This document shows, one piece after another, positions 26,806 through 35,265 of a stretch of 64,000 nucleotides of DNA. A model generated the notes under the pieces. That model had not been told where the DNA came from. It ran no database searches and was given only the letters and a program-made list of their open reading frames with translations. The stretch is from positions 1 through 64,000 of the forward strand of contig NZ_JACRSU010000001.1 of NCBI RefSeq assembly GCF_014384785.1, read 5' to 3'. Positions within the stretch are counted from its first letter, which is position 1. The number at the start of each line of letters is the position of its first letter. This DNA is from Congzhengia minquanensis (GTDB lineage: Bacteria > Bacillota > Clostridia > UBA1381 > UBA9506). Position numbers and translations under genes: made by a program.

Positions 26806-26873
26806 AAAATACTCCTATTGTTTTAACAGAATTGTCACTTTACCGGCAATGCTCAAATTACAGGTCGAGAAAA

Positions 26874-26897
26874 AGAGAGCGCCAAAAGGCACTCTCT
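26874..26897 (-). terminator. Intergenic terminator between walK and yycI
   Basis: On the minus strand AGAGAGTGCC (26897-26888) pairs with GGCGCTCTCT (26883-26874) around TTTT, followed by TTTTTC. It lies 11 bases after the walK stop and would lower expression of yycI relative to walRK. Confidence 0.75.
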
Positions 26898-26907
26898 AAG
26901 CCCTAAA

Positions 26908-28692
26908 TTACTTTTTCTTCACAATTGGCAGCGTAATCAGAACCGATGTCCCCTCGCCGGGTTTGCTGTCGATATGGATTTGCCCGCCATGGGAGTCAAT
27001 AATGCTCTTTGAAATTGCAAGTCCGAGGCCTGTGCCGCCAAGCTCACGGCTCCGCGCCTTATCAACACGGTAGAACCGTTCAAAAATTCTGGATAGGTCT
27101 TTCTCGGGAATGCCAATGCCCGTATCCTGCACTTCGATTTGAATTTCATGATACACCTTTCCGGCCCGGACTAAAATTTTTCCGCCGTTCGGTGTATATT
27201 TAATGGAATTGGATATGATATTGTAAAGTACCTGTTCCAATTTGTCACTGTCGCCATAAAATTCCGGAAGCTCTGACGACTGCTTAAACTGCAGCCGGTG
27301 ACCCTTTTCGCTGGCTACCAGCGTCATTGTGCTGACCACATCGTGAATCATTGCTTTCAAAGAAAAAACGGTTTTATTTAATGACGCAGAATTTTCCAAA
27401 CTTGACAGCACCAAAAGGTCTTTCACCAGACGAGTCATCCGGTCTGTTTCGTTTAAAATTGTGTTGGTAAACGCAGCGGCCGTCTTATTGTCTTTTACAA
27501 AATCCAGCAAGGTTTCTGCATACGATTTCACAGTTGTCAGCGGCGTTCTCAACTCGTGGGACACATTCGCCACAAATTCCCGGCGGGAATTTTCAAGCTT
27601 TTGCTGTTTTGTAATATCATGTAAAACGGCAAGCACGCCGCCGGTTTTATTTCTTTCATCATCAAAAACTGCAAAATTTACCTTCAGGGCAATATTGTCC
27701 TTTGTCACTTCCCGCTCGCAGCTTCGTTTTTCCTCAAGATATAGCAGGTCGCCGATGAGAATATCCGCGCCTAGAATAGAAAACAGCTTATCAAAACGAT
27801 ATTGTTCCACATTCTCAATATTCAGCATTTTTCTCGCTGTGGAGTTGATATGAATAATTTTTCCATCCGTTCCAAAAGCCATAACGCCGTCCGTCATGTT
27901 CTGCAAAATTGCCTCAATTTTGTTCTTTTCTGTGGAAATATCAGACAGCGTTCCCTTAAGCGTTGAGGACATATCGTTAAAGGTTTCCGCAAGGATGCCA
28001 ATTTCATCGTCTGCCTTAATATTTTCCACTCTGGGGTCAAACTGCCCCTCAGACAGACGCTTTGCCCGTTTCGTGAGATTTGAAATCGGCGTGGTGATGG
28101 CCCGGGATAGAAAATACCCGATAATTATGGATATAATAATCCCCAGGACGACGGCCTGAATGATAATCTCAAAAATGTGTTGAATAATTTTTGTCAGCTC
28201 TTCTTTGGTATCCTTAATGTAAATTATCTGTCTCCCGGATGGAGTATCAACCGGCACGGCATAGTCCATGAACTGCTTCCTTGCGTTCGTGCTGTTTCCT
28301 ACATTACCAGTCAGCGCCGTAATAAAGTTGTCCGAATCCACATATAGGCCGGAGCTTCCCGCAGACGAGCCGTCCAGCACCGTGCCCGAGTCTGCGGAAA
28401 TAATATAATAGTTCCGGTAAGAGTCTATTCCCAGACGGGACATGGTTGCCCGCATGGTATTTTTCACAAACTCCGTGTCGCCGGCCGCACCATTTTCCAG
28501 GCGCGCTAGAAAGCTTTGGCTGAAAGTGTCGGCCATTTCACTCGCAAACATGTCATGGTAGAAGACAGAAACACGCAAAACCAAAAACGATCCTGCCACC
28601 GTCATAATTGCAAGCACCAAAAGCACAAACACCATAACCAGCTTCCACTGCAAACTTTTAAACATTCCAACGGATCCTTTTTTTGATTTCAT
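26908..28692 (-). CDS. walK: Essential sensor histidine kinase WalK
   Basis: Membrane kinase controlling wall metabolism. Membrane helix 1 is at about residues 14-34, an extracellular PAS-like domain follows, then helix 2 at about 185-205. HAMP (TTPISNLTKRAKRLSEGQFD) and a cytoplasmic PAS domain (about 265-365) lead to HisKA with the phospho-acceptor in FVANVSHELRTPLTTVKSY, and HATPase with DTGIGIPEKDLSRIFERFYR and GGTGLGLAIS. Domain order is that of WalK/YycG. The ATG at 28692 overlaps the walR stop (ATGA); ATG 28665 with AAAGGA nine bases ahead is an alternative. Downstream genes are yycI, obgE and ispE. Confidence 0.93.
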   Translation of the reverse strand: MKSKKGSVGMFKSLQWKLVMVFVLLVLAIMTVAGSFLVLRVSVFYHDMFASEMADTFSQSFLARLENGAAGDTEFVKNTMRATMSRLGIDSYRNYYIISADSGTVLDGSSAGSSGLYVDSDNFITALTGNVGNSTNARKQFMDYAVPVDTPSGRQIIYIKDTKEELTKIIQHIFEIIIQAVVLGIIISIIIGYFLSRAITTPISNLTKRAKRLSEGQFDPRVENIKADDEIGILAETFNDMSSTLKGTLSDISTEKNKIEAILQNMTDGVMAFGTDGKIIHINSTARKMLNIENVEQYRFDKLFSILGADILIGDLLYLEEKRSCEREVTKDNIALKVNFAVFDDERNKTGGVLAVLHDITKQQKLENSRREFVANVSHELRTPLTTVKSYAETLLDFVKDNKTAAAFTNTILNETDRMTRLVKDLLVLSSLENSASLNKTVFSLKAMIHDVVSTMTLVASEKGHRLQFKQSSELPEFYGDSDKLEQVLYNIISNSIKYTPNGGKILVRAGKVYHEIQIEVQDTGIGIPEKDLSRIFERFYRVDKARSRELGGTGLGLAISKSIIDSHGGQIHIDSKPGEGTSVLITLPIVKKK

Positions 28693-29378
28693 TTCCGGAA
28701 ATAATAGCCAACGCCGCGTTTGGTCAAAATATATTTTGGATTGCTGGAATCGTCTTCAATTTTTTCACGCAAACGCCGAACCGTTACATCAACCGTTCTC
28801 ACGTCTCCGTAAAATTCATAGCCCCAAACGCTGGATAGCAATGCTTCCCTAGTAAAAATGCGGTTGGGCTGTGTCACTAAAAACTTCAAAAGCTCATACT
28901 CTCTTAAGGTAAGGTCTAAAACGTCGCCGTTTTTAATCGCTTCATATTGGGTGGCGTTGATAATAAAATTCTCGTCCACCTTAATCTTATCATCCGAATC
29001 GCCGGCAGCGTCGCTGGTCACGCGGCGCATGTTTGCCTTCACCCGGGCAATCAGTTCCCGCACGGAAAATGGTTTTGTGATATAGTCGTCTGCGCCGAGC
29101 TCTAAGCCCAAAACCTTGTCTACCTCCTCATCACGGGCGGTTATCATTATAATGGGAACATTTAATTTTTCGCGGATTTTGCGGCAAACATCAAAGCCGT
29201 CCATTTTCGGAAGCATAATGTCTAACAAAATCAAATCGGGATTTTGTGTCAGTGCGCACTCTAAAGCACTTAACCCGTTATCCGCAGTTAATACGTCAAA
29301 ACCCTCTTTTTCAAGATTAAATTTTAATATATCCACGATTGGCCGTTCATCATCTACTACTAATATTTTGCGTTCCAT
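28689..29378 (-). CDS. walR: Response regulator WalR (OmpR family)
   Basis: Receiver domain with KILVVDDERPIVDILKFNLE, phospho-acceptor Asp in PDLILLDIMLPKMDGFDVC near residue 53, and the conserved Lys in GADDYITKPFSVREL. The OmpR winged helix covers the C-terminus (LREYELLKFLVTQPNRIFTR, VDVTVRRLREKIEDDSSNPK, then TKRGVGYYF). WalR activates autolysin genes and represses their inhibitors in Firmicutes. First gene of the WalRK-YycI-ObgE-IspE cluster. AAAGGA precedes ATG 29378, and a promoter of the TTGTTG-17-TAAAAT type stands ahead of it. Confidence 0.95.
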   Translation of the reverse strand: MERKILVVDDERPIVDILKFNLEKEGFDVLTADNGLSALECALTQNPDLILLDIMLPKMDGFDVCRKIREKLNVPIIMITARDEEVDKVLGLELGADDYITKPFSVRELIARVKANMRRVTSDAAGDSDDKIKVDENFIINATQYEAIKNGDVLDLTLREYELLKFLVTQPNRIFTREALLSSVWGYEFYGDVRTVDVTVRRLREKIEDDSSNPKYILTKRGVGYYFRK

Positions 29379-29409
29379 TAAGCAGCGTCCTTTCGTACAA
29401 ACTGTATAT

Positions 29410-29438
29410 ATTTTATCAGAAAAAAGTTAAAACAACAA
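29410..29438 (-). promoter_or_regulatory. Promoter of walR
   Basis: TTGTTG (complement of 29433-29438), 17 bases, TAAAAT (complement of 29410-29415). It is embedded in a convergent-free gap just behind the nitroreductase gene, whose 3' end is only about 15 bases away. Confidence 0.6.
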
Positions 29439-29453
29439 GTATTTTCGTATATT

Positions 29454-30026
29454 TTAAATGATATTGATCAGCACCTCCGAAAGCTTGCGTTTCGGAACTG
29501 TAAGCGTTTCACCGTCTAAAAAATATTTTACGTCATCATGTTCTAATTCACTGCAAACAGGATGTTCTTTTTTATATCCCAACGCAACCATATACAAAAG
29601 CTCCAAATTATCTGGAGCGCCTAAAATTCTACAAATTTCTGTCCGGTCAATGGCGCCCATAATGCAGCAGCCAACGCCGTCTTCCTCTGCAGCCAGATTC
29701 ATTGACATAACAGCGGCACCGGCGTCAAATTCCGCGGTTGACGAAGCAACCGTTTTGTCTTTAAAAATGGCAATAAACGCGGTTGGAATTTCATTTGCAT
29801 CCGGCAAATAGGATCCTTTTAAATAAGCCGCCCATTTTACGTGCTGAAGAAGTTCTTCAACGCATTGCTGATTATGAATAAGCATATATTTTAGCGGCTG
29901 CATATTTGCGCCGGACGGAGCCAGACGAGCACTTTCAATATATGAAATTAACAATTTTTCAGGAATTTTTCTTTGACAAAACTTTCGAACCGTTCTTCTG
30001 TTTTTTATCAAATCTTTTACATACAT
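29454..30026 (-). CDS. Nitroreductase family protein
   Basis: FMN-dependent nitroreductase-fold enzyme. The start has KDLIKNRRTVRKFCQRKIPE, followed by SARLAPSGANMQPLKYMLIH, which binds FMN. The C-terminal part has AAVMSMNLAAEEDGVGCCIM and the ILGAPDNLELLYMVALGYKK strand that closes the fold. The 190-aa length is typical. ATG 30026 is preferred because GGAGA lies six bases ahead; ATG 30032 is adjacent to that site. It reduces quinones, flavins or nitro compounds with NAD(P)H in the cytoplasm; the natural substrate is unknown. It appears to be transcribed on its own ahead of walR. Confidence 0.9.
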   Translation of the reverse strand: MYVKDLIKNRRTVRKFCQRKIPEKLLISYIESARLAPSGANMQPLKYMLIHNQQCVEELLQHVKWAAYLKGSYLPDANEIPTAFIAIFKDKTVASSTAEFDAGAAVMSMNLAAEEDGVGCCIMGAIDRTEICRILGAPDNLELLYMVALGYKKEHPVCSELEHDDVKYFLDGETLTVPKRKLSEVLINII

Positions 30027-30122
30027 ATCCATTCTCCAAATAATTCACTTAGTTCTTATTATAAAATATTTTTATAATGATGTCAATTGAATTCAGGAAA
30101 AAGAAAAAAAATATATTTTATG

Positions 30123-30151
30123 TTGAAAATTAAAATTAAATGTAATATAAT
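30123..30151 (+). promoter_or_regulatory. Promoter of dacF-like gene
   Basis: TTGAAA (30123-30128), 17 bases, TATAAT (30146-30151). AAGGAG stands ahead of ATG 30184. Confidence 0.8.
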
Positions 30152-30183
30152 AGAATAGAATATATTTTCTAAGGAGAATACAA

Positions 30184-31644
30184 ATGCGAAATATCCTCTC
30201 CGTTATGCTAATTTTAATGCTAACTGTTTCTAATATATACAGCATTTCTTACGCTGAAGAAAGCACAAAGAGCACAGAACCGCAAACAACACAAAGCAGC
30301 AGCGATAAAAGCAACCGCAAGAAAACTGCAGATGACAGTTCAGATAAAAAGACGGACACGAGCGACAGTAATAGCAACGAACCCGATGACGCGTCTAATT
30401 CAAAAAATGATGCGGATAGCAATGAAACATCGAACCAACCAGACGTACAATCAGACGCCGCAATTTTGATAAACAGCAATACCGGCAAAGTTTTATATGA
30501 AAAAAATTCGAATAAGCGGATGTATCCCGCCAGCACCACGAAGATTATGACGGCATACATCGCGTTAAACCGGCTGGATTTCACGTCTGAAATCACTGCC
30601 AGTAAAACAGCAGTCAGTATCGCCAGCGACAGTTCTAAAATGGGGATTATTGAAGGTGAAGTGTTAACTACAGAAGAACTGTTATATGCGCTTTTGGTTC
30701 AGTCTGCAAACGATGCGGCCAATGTTTTGGCCGAGGCTGTTTCCGGTTCCATTTCCGATTTTGTTAATTTAATGAACCAAACTGCCCAAGATTTGGGAAT
30801 GTCAAATACGCACTTTGCAAATCCCCACGGTTATCACGACGATAACCACTACACCACCGCATACGACATGTCAATTATTGCGCAGGAAGCAATGAAAAAC
30901 TCTGTTTTTGCAAAAATTGTTTCAACGAAATCTGTCGAAATCCAACCGACAAATAAGTACGATAAGGTACGAAAGTTTTCTACAAGGAACTCTTTAATCA
31001 ATGTAAGAAGTAGCTTAAAACTGCAATATCAATATGCCAACGGCATTAAAACAGGATATACTGACAGTGCCGGACAATGCCTTGTTGGAAGTGCGCAAAG
31101 AAGCGGAATGGATTTGGTTACGGTAGTGTTTCACGCACCGGAAAATGATCCGGAACGGGCATTTATTGACACAAAAAATTTGTTTGAATATGCATATTCA
31201 AAATATCGCATTAAAACCGCTTTAACTGCCGATGAGCTTGCCTCAACCTGCAATGTGAAATGGGCCGCCGGCAAATCCCATTTGGTGCTGAAAGCCAATC
31301 AGGACGTTAAAATACTTTTGCCGCGCGAAAATTTTAATTCTGAGCTTTTAACAAGTGAAATTAAGATATACGATGGCATTGCCGCCCCCATTAAAGAGGG
31401 GGAGGAATTGGGGGAAATTAAATATTATTATGATAAGCAGGAGGTTTCCACAGCAAAGCTGTATGCAAGCCGTAATGTTTCGAGAAGCTATGTAAAACAA
31501 TTTTTGTCTTATATTCTGAACATTTGGTTTTTGCTCATTTTGGGCGTAGTTGTTGTAATTATTCTTTTAAGGCGCATAAAAGAAAAGCGACGTATTGCCA
31601 GAATGCGCCGTTTCAGAAAACAACATAACAGGGGTGGTAGGTGA
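30184..31644 (+). CDS. dacF: D-alanyl-D-alanine carboxypeptidase (DacF type, PBP5 family)
   Basis: Removes the terminal D-Ala from peptidoglycan stem peptides outside the membrane. A signal peptide covers about residues 1-24. A low-complexity linker rich in Ser, Thr, Asp and Asn follows (about 25-90), which probably spans wall material. The catalytic domain has the serine motif PASTTKIMTAYIALN, SAN in VQSANDAANVLAEA, and KTG in NGIKTGYTDSAGQ. A beta-sandwich domain comes next, then a C-terminal helix (LLILGVVVVIILL) with a basic tail that anchors the enzyme from the cytoplasmic side. It is followed after two bases by an XRE/S24-like regulator. Confidence 0.93.
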   Translation: MRNILSVMLILMLTVSNIYSISYAEESTKSTEPQTTQSSSDKSNRKKTADDSSDKKTDTSDSNSNEPDDASNSKNDADSNETSNQPDVQSDAAILINSNTGKVLYEKNSNKRMYPASTTKIMTAYIALNRLDFTSEITASKTAVSIASDSSKMGIIEGEVLTTEELLYALLVQSANDAANVLAEAVSGSISDFVNLMNQTAQDLGMSNTHFANPHGYHDDNHYTTAYDMSIIAQEAMKNSVFAKIVSTKSVEIQPTNKYDKVRKFSTRNSLINVRSSLKLQYQYANGIKTGYTDSAGQCLVGSAQRSGMDLVTVVFHAPENDPERAFIDTKNLFEYAYSKYRIKTALTADELASTCNVKWAAGKSHLVLKANQDVKILLPRENFNSELLTSEIKIYDGIAAPIKEGEELGEIKYYYDKQEVSTAKLYASRNVSRSYVKQFLSYILNIWFLLILGVVVVIILLRRIKEKRRIARMRRFRKQHNRGGR

Positions 31645-31646
31645 TC

Positions 31647-32309
31647 ATGGGTAGCATTACCAACGATTTTGACAAAAATGTGTTTTCATCCAATTTAAAA
31701 CGGCTAATGAATAAAAACAACTTAAAAAATAAAGATTTAGCTACTTTGCTTGGGTTATCAAAATCTGCAATTAGTAATTACATCGCTGGAATTTCTGTTC
31801 CTAGAACCGAAGTGCTGTCAAAAATAGCACAGGCTTTTGACGTTCCAATTGAGACGCTCATAAAAAAGCCGCCGGAACCAGTCAACCAGAATTTTAGAGA
31901 AGATAAATTTGATGTCTATCAGGTCCCGCTCTTTTCAGACAAGCTTGTTTCCGCTGATATCATTTACAGAAACGACAATTTTAACGGTAGCCTCACCTTC
32001 CCCTTTCCGGTTTATGGGGACATGGATTGTTATGCCGTTTATATTTCAGACGAGCTTTTGGCTCAGTCGGGAATTACGAAAAAAAGCATTGTAATATTTG
32101 CTTCTTGTTTAGAGACTAACAACGGTGAGCTTGCTGCTGTTTTATTAAAAAGAAACATGAAAATCGCAGTCAGGCGGGTTTTTTGGGAAACCAACAAAAT
32201 AACCCTTGCTACAGACCAAACATCTGAAAGTTTTAAATATAAAAGCAAGGACGATGAGATTGTTGTGCTGGGTAAGGTTGTTTTTGCTACTTTTTCTCCA
32301 AACGCATAG
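31647..32309 (+). CDS. XRE regulator with degenerate S24/LexA-like domain
   Basis: Residues 10-68 form an HTH_3 domain (LKRLMNKNNLKNKDLATLLG, SKSAISNYIAGISVPRTEV). The C-terminal 120 residues have the fold pattern of LexA-type S24 peptidases (PFPVYGDMDCYAVYISDEL then VLLKRNMKIAVRRVFWETNK). The catalytic Ser of 'GDSM' is replaced (GDMD), and the usual Lys in the 'VKR' strand is Arg (AVRRV), so self-cleavage is unlikely. It probably acts as a non-cleavable repressor that binds a ligand or dimerises through this domain. ATG 31647 is two bases after the dacF stop, so the two are translationally linked. Confidence 0.75.
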   Translation: MGSITNDFDKNVFSSNLKRLMNKNNLKNKDLATLLGLSKSAISNYIAGISVPRTEVLSKIAQAFDVPIETLIKKPPEPVNQNFREDKFDVYQVPLFSDKLVSADIIYRNDNFNGSLTFPFPVYGDMDCYAVYISDELLAQSGITKKSIVIFASCLETNNGELAAVLLKRNMKIAVRRVFWETNKITLATDQTSESFKYKSKDDEIVVLGKVVFATFSPNA

Positions 32310-32346
32310 AAAAGACGGTGAACCAATTTATGGTTCACCGTCTTTT
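32310..32346. terminator. Bidirectional terminator after the S24-like regulator
   Basis: AAAAGACGGTGAACCA pairs perfectly with TGGTTCACCGTCTTTT around a 5-base loop. It also closes the convergent secreted-protein gene. Confidence 0.9.
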
Positions 32347-32354
32347 CTTTATAT

Positions 32355-34994
32355 TTATTTTTCAATCCAATTTTCATCTGTGCTGGCAATTTCAATGTTT
32401 TTGACCAGCGGTTTCACGTTTGTTAAATCGCCCCAGATAAACACTTTTGCCATCGTGGGCACACCCGTATATGCAATATTAGCAGTAATCAAATCGGCGT
32501 TTGAAACAGTACTCTGATAAATTCCTACCAGTTCTTTCGCGTCGTTATACAGAGCAACCATGGCGGTGCCAGTGTACGGCGCGTCAAAATATGCGTCAAC
32601 TGCCGCAGTGTTTGATGTTTTATCTACTACAACAGAATTTACACCCGATTTTGCCAGGCTGATGGAATAGAGCCTGTTAACACCCGGTATGTTTGCCGAT
32701 TCTGCGACAATTTTAAAGGTGTGACTGCCAGCTGTTAAATAGATTTTTTCTGCTGTGGTCTTTAAAAAGCTTGACCCGCCGCTGAACGGCACAGGTACAT
32801 TTACCGCTTCCCCACCGTCAACACTGAGCGTATAAAACGCATTGGGCACAGTTTCGCTTGCTGCATGGTCTTTAATATATGCGCTGAAGTCGTAATATCC
32901 GTCGCTTTCTGCAATGAATGTGTAGGTATATGCCAGGCCATTCATGAATACGGTGCTTCTGCAGGATTTCCCGTCAATTATCTGTTCTCCGCCCTGTCCA
33001 AACTGATTGATATAAGACCATCCGGAGTTTTTCGGACCATCTGCAGTAGCGTCCCAAGCACGGATAATCACCTCATTGGTGCTTCCAACTTCCGGGTCCA
33101 TTCTGCTTACCCAAAGCTGATTTACAATGCTCATAAAATTCTCATCATCTGTTATCTCAACAGGCGGTGTGGTGGACGATGTGCTCTTATAACCGTTATT
33201 AAACTTTAAGGTAAAGGTATGTTCACCTTTATTAAGCTGCACACCATACATAATTAATTGACGGTCAATTACTCTGTTGTACGAAACGTTGGTATTATCG
33301 TAAAGCGGCACTTTATCGCTGTTTGTGCCATTGCTTTCAATATATTTATGCATAAAGCCTGTCAGCGGTTCCGAACCGTCATCTACATAAATATCAAAAC
33401 CGCACTGAGGGGTTAAGGAGTTCATATAGACCGTATAAAGCCCGTCCTTTTGAATATTAATGGTATATTTAATTTCGCTCCCTGCTCCAAATCCCAGAGA
33501 TGTGCCCTCATTTGCTGCGCAGACATCTCCGGAACTAGACGTATAAGAAAACAGGTCAATTGCTGTGTCTCCCTCTGAAGCAATGTCGGTGATAGCAGGA
33601 TTCTGTGTTAATTTCTCGCGGAAAGACAGTGTGCTTATTTTAACACCATCAGTTTTCGAGGTAATGGTCAGCGTATGCTCGCCATCGGTAATTTCTTTAT
33701 CTTCAAAAATCGTGCCATATTTCATCAGCGGCGTTTCCACTGGAGCTTCCGCGTCTAATACATATTCAATGGATGCCCCTTCAGGTACTTCAATTTTCTT
33801 AGCATACAGTTCCAAAGTCTTTACAGTGTCGCTTTTAAATTTGAGCGAAATAGACTCGCCATTGTTAATGGTCCAATATTTGTCTGCATTAATGGCTCCA
33901 GCGCTGCCGGCAAAAAAAGGTTCCGTAGCAAAGACAGGCGCACTGGTGTCTGAAACATCTAAAACAGACATGTTGTTTGCTTCTGTTTGCAAGTCGAACT
34001 TAATTGCACCAATGTAAGCTCCTTGCTGCGAACCGGCAGTTGAAATCTTTAAAGTATGCCTTCCACCGCTCAAATAAAACTGAGATGTAGTTTCAAAAAA
34101 TTTTTGTCCTGCCGGTTCAACTTCCTTTGAAAAGGAGGTAATCAAAACACCGTCTAACGAAAAGTGATTTTGAATAATTTTTGTTCCGGAAAAGCCATAT
34201 GTTCCGGTATAAGTAGTAATCGCATAAACCCCTGGAGTTTCCACATCTAACGTATATTCCACCCAACTGGTGCCCGGGTGCATGGAACGATACTGCGAGT
34301 CTTTTCTTGCAAGGTCAACTGCAGCATAATTGCCCACAAGCGTATATTCAGGGTCAATTGCAGTCGCGCCTTCAAAAGAAGCAGGGATTCTGACAATGGC
34401 AGCATTGTCCGTAATGCTCGTGTTCGTAATATCTGCCGGAGAAATAGCTGTTTTATCGTTAATAGGAAGATCCAGACACCTGAAATCAACAGAATATAAG
34501 GGCGCCAAATCCGCCGAAGGCGTGATTTTTACGGTATACTCCACACCTGCGGTTAGGTCAAAATTTCTCGGGGAAGCGCCTGCAGCCCCGTTGATCCGCT
34601 CAAGCACTGGGTTTATGCCTGCCATCTGACTGTGATACAATGCTTTATAGCTTGGCACATCGTAAATCACGCCGTCGGAATCTTCAACGGAAAAGGCGAT
34701 GGTGTTAGAACTATCGCTAACCTGAAACGACTGTGGTCTTAAAAACCAAGCAGAATAGCTGCCCGTTTTCTGGGGCGTAAAGGTAAACGAATATTCCTCT
34801 CCGGCCAAAACCGTTACTCCGCTTGCCGGTTCCCCGTCGGTTGTTGTTGTGAATTCAATTCGGGAAAAGTTGGTGTCTGCGTCTACCTGTTTGACACTAA
34901 CTGTGCTTTCCGCGCTAACCTGCACGGCACAGGTTGCCAAAACCATTATTAAGGATAACAGCATGGCAAATTTCTTTTTAACATGAAATTCCAT
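32355..34994 (-). CDS. Large secreted beta-sandwich protein, CBM-like repeats
   Basis: An 879-aa protein with a signal peptide (KKKFAMLLSLIMVLATCAVQ, cut near residue 29). I recognise no catalytic site. The body consists of several similar beta-sandwich modules, each ending with a strand such as YLSGGRHTLKISTAGSQQGA, VQLNKGEHTFTLKFNNGYKS or IYLTAGSHTFKIVAESANIP. 'L..G.HT.KI' is the closing strand of CBM6/CBM35-like and related carbohydrate-binding domains. There are probably four modules, around 180-330, 380-460, 480-650 and 660-790. It has no LPXTG or membrane anchor, so it is released or wall associated. Role in carbohydrate binding is inferred only. Confidence 0.7.
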   Translation of the reverse strand: MEFHVKKKFAMLLSLIMVLATCAVQVSAESTVSVKQVDADTNFSRIEFTTTTDGEPASGVTVLAGEEYSFTFTPQKTGSYSAWFLRPQSFQVSDSSNTIAFSVEDSDGVIYDVPSYKALYHSQMAGINPVLERINGAAGASPRNFDLTAGVEYTVKITPSADLAPLYSVDFRCLDLPINDKTAISPADITNTSITDNAAIVRIPASFEGATAIDPEYTLVGNYAAVDLARKDSQYRSMHPGTSWVEYTLDVETPGVYAITTYTGTYGFSGTKIIQNHFSLDGVLITSFSKEVEPAGQKFFETTSQFYLSGGRHTLKISTAGSQQGAYIGAIKFDLQTEANNMSVLDVSDTSAPVFATEPFFAGSAGAINADKYWTINNGESISLKFKSDTVKTLELYAKKIEVPEGASIEYVLDAEAPVETPLMKYGTIFEDKEITDGEHTLTITSKTDGVKISTLSFREKLTQNPAITDIASEGDTAIDLFSYTSSSGDVCAANEGTSLGFGAGSEIKYTINIQKDGLYTVYMNSLTPQCGFDIYVDDGSEPLTGFMHKYIESNGTNSDKVPLYDNTNVSYNRVIDRQLIMYGVQLNKGEHTFTLKFNNGYKSTSSTTPPVEITDDENFMSIVNQLWVSRMDPEVGSTNEVIIRAWDATADGPKNSGWSYINQFGQGGEQIIDGKSCRSTVFMNGLAYTYTFIAESDGYYDFSAYIKDHAASETVPNAFYTLSVDGGEAVNVPVPFSGGSSFLKTTAEKIYLTAGSHTFKIVAESANIPGVNRLYSISLAKSGVNSVVVDKTSNTAAVDAYFDAPYTGTAMVALYNDAKELVGIYQSTVSNADLITANIAYTGVPTMAKVFIWGDLTNVKPLVKNIEIASTDENWIEK

Positions 34995-35030
34995 AAAATC
35001 TCTCCCTTTCTTATTTATTGAATTTAGTTT

Positions 35031-35059
35031 ATTGTATCAAAAATTTAAAATAAAAGCAA
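35031..35059 (-). promoter_or_regulatory. Promoter of the large secreted protein
   Basis: TTGCTT (complement of 35054-35059), 17 bases, TACAAT (complement of 35031-35036). GGGAGAG precedes ATG 34994. Confidence 0.6.
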
Positions 35060-35156
35060 GTAAATTTGTGCATTTTATTAAAAGAAAAGAAATATTTTTT
35101 ACTAAAACTTTACAAAACGCCAAAATTTTTCATAAAATTTAAATTTCTTTTTTTCT

Positions 35157-35195
35157 TTTACATTATTTTAACATATTATATCTTTCAGTTTTTAC
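35157..35195 (+). promoter_or_regulatory. Pho-box-like hexamer array before pstS
   Basis: Hexamers with an exact 11-base period: TTTACA (35157-35162), TTAACA (35168-35173), TATCTT (35179-35184) and TTTTAC (35190-35195), with 5-base gaps. This matches the PhoP site of Bacillus (TT(A/T/C)ACA repeats), although repeat three is weak. The last overlaps the -35 hexamer of the pst promoter, as expected for an activator contacting RNA polymerase. Confidence 0.6.
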
Positions 35196-35219
35196 AAAAA
35201 TAAAAGATAATAGTATTGT
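35191..35219 (+). promoter_or_regulatory. Promoter of the pst operon
   Basis: TTTACA (35191-35196), 17 bases, TATTGT (35214-35219). The poor -10 fits a promoter that depends on activation under phosphate limitation. AAGGAG precedes ATG 35266. Confidence 0.5.
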
Positions 35220-35265
35220 CAAACAGACGATTGCACAAACTACTTATAAAAAGGAGAAATGATTT

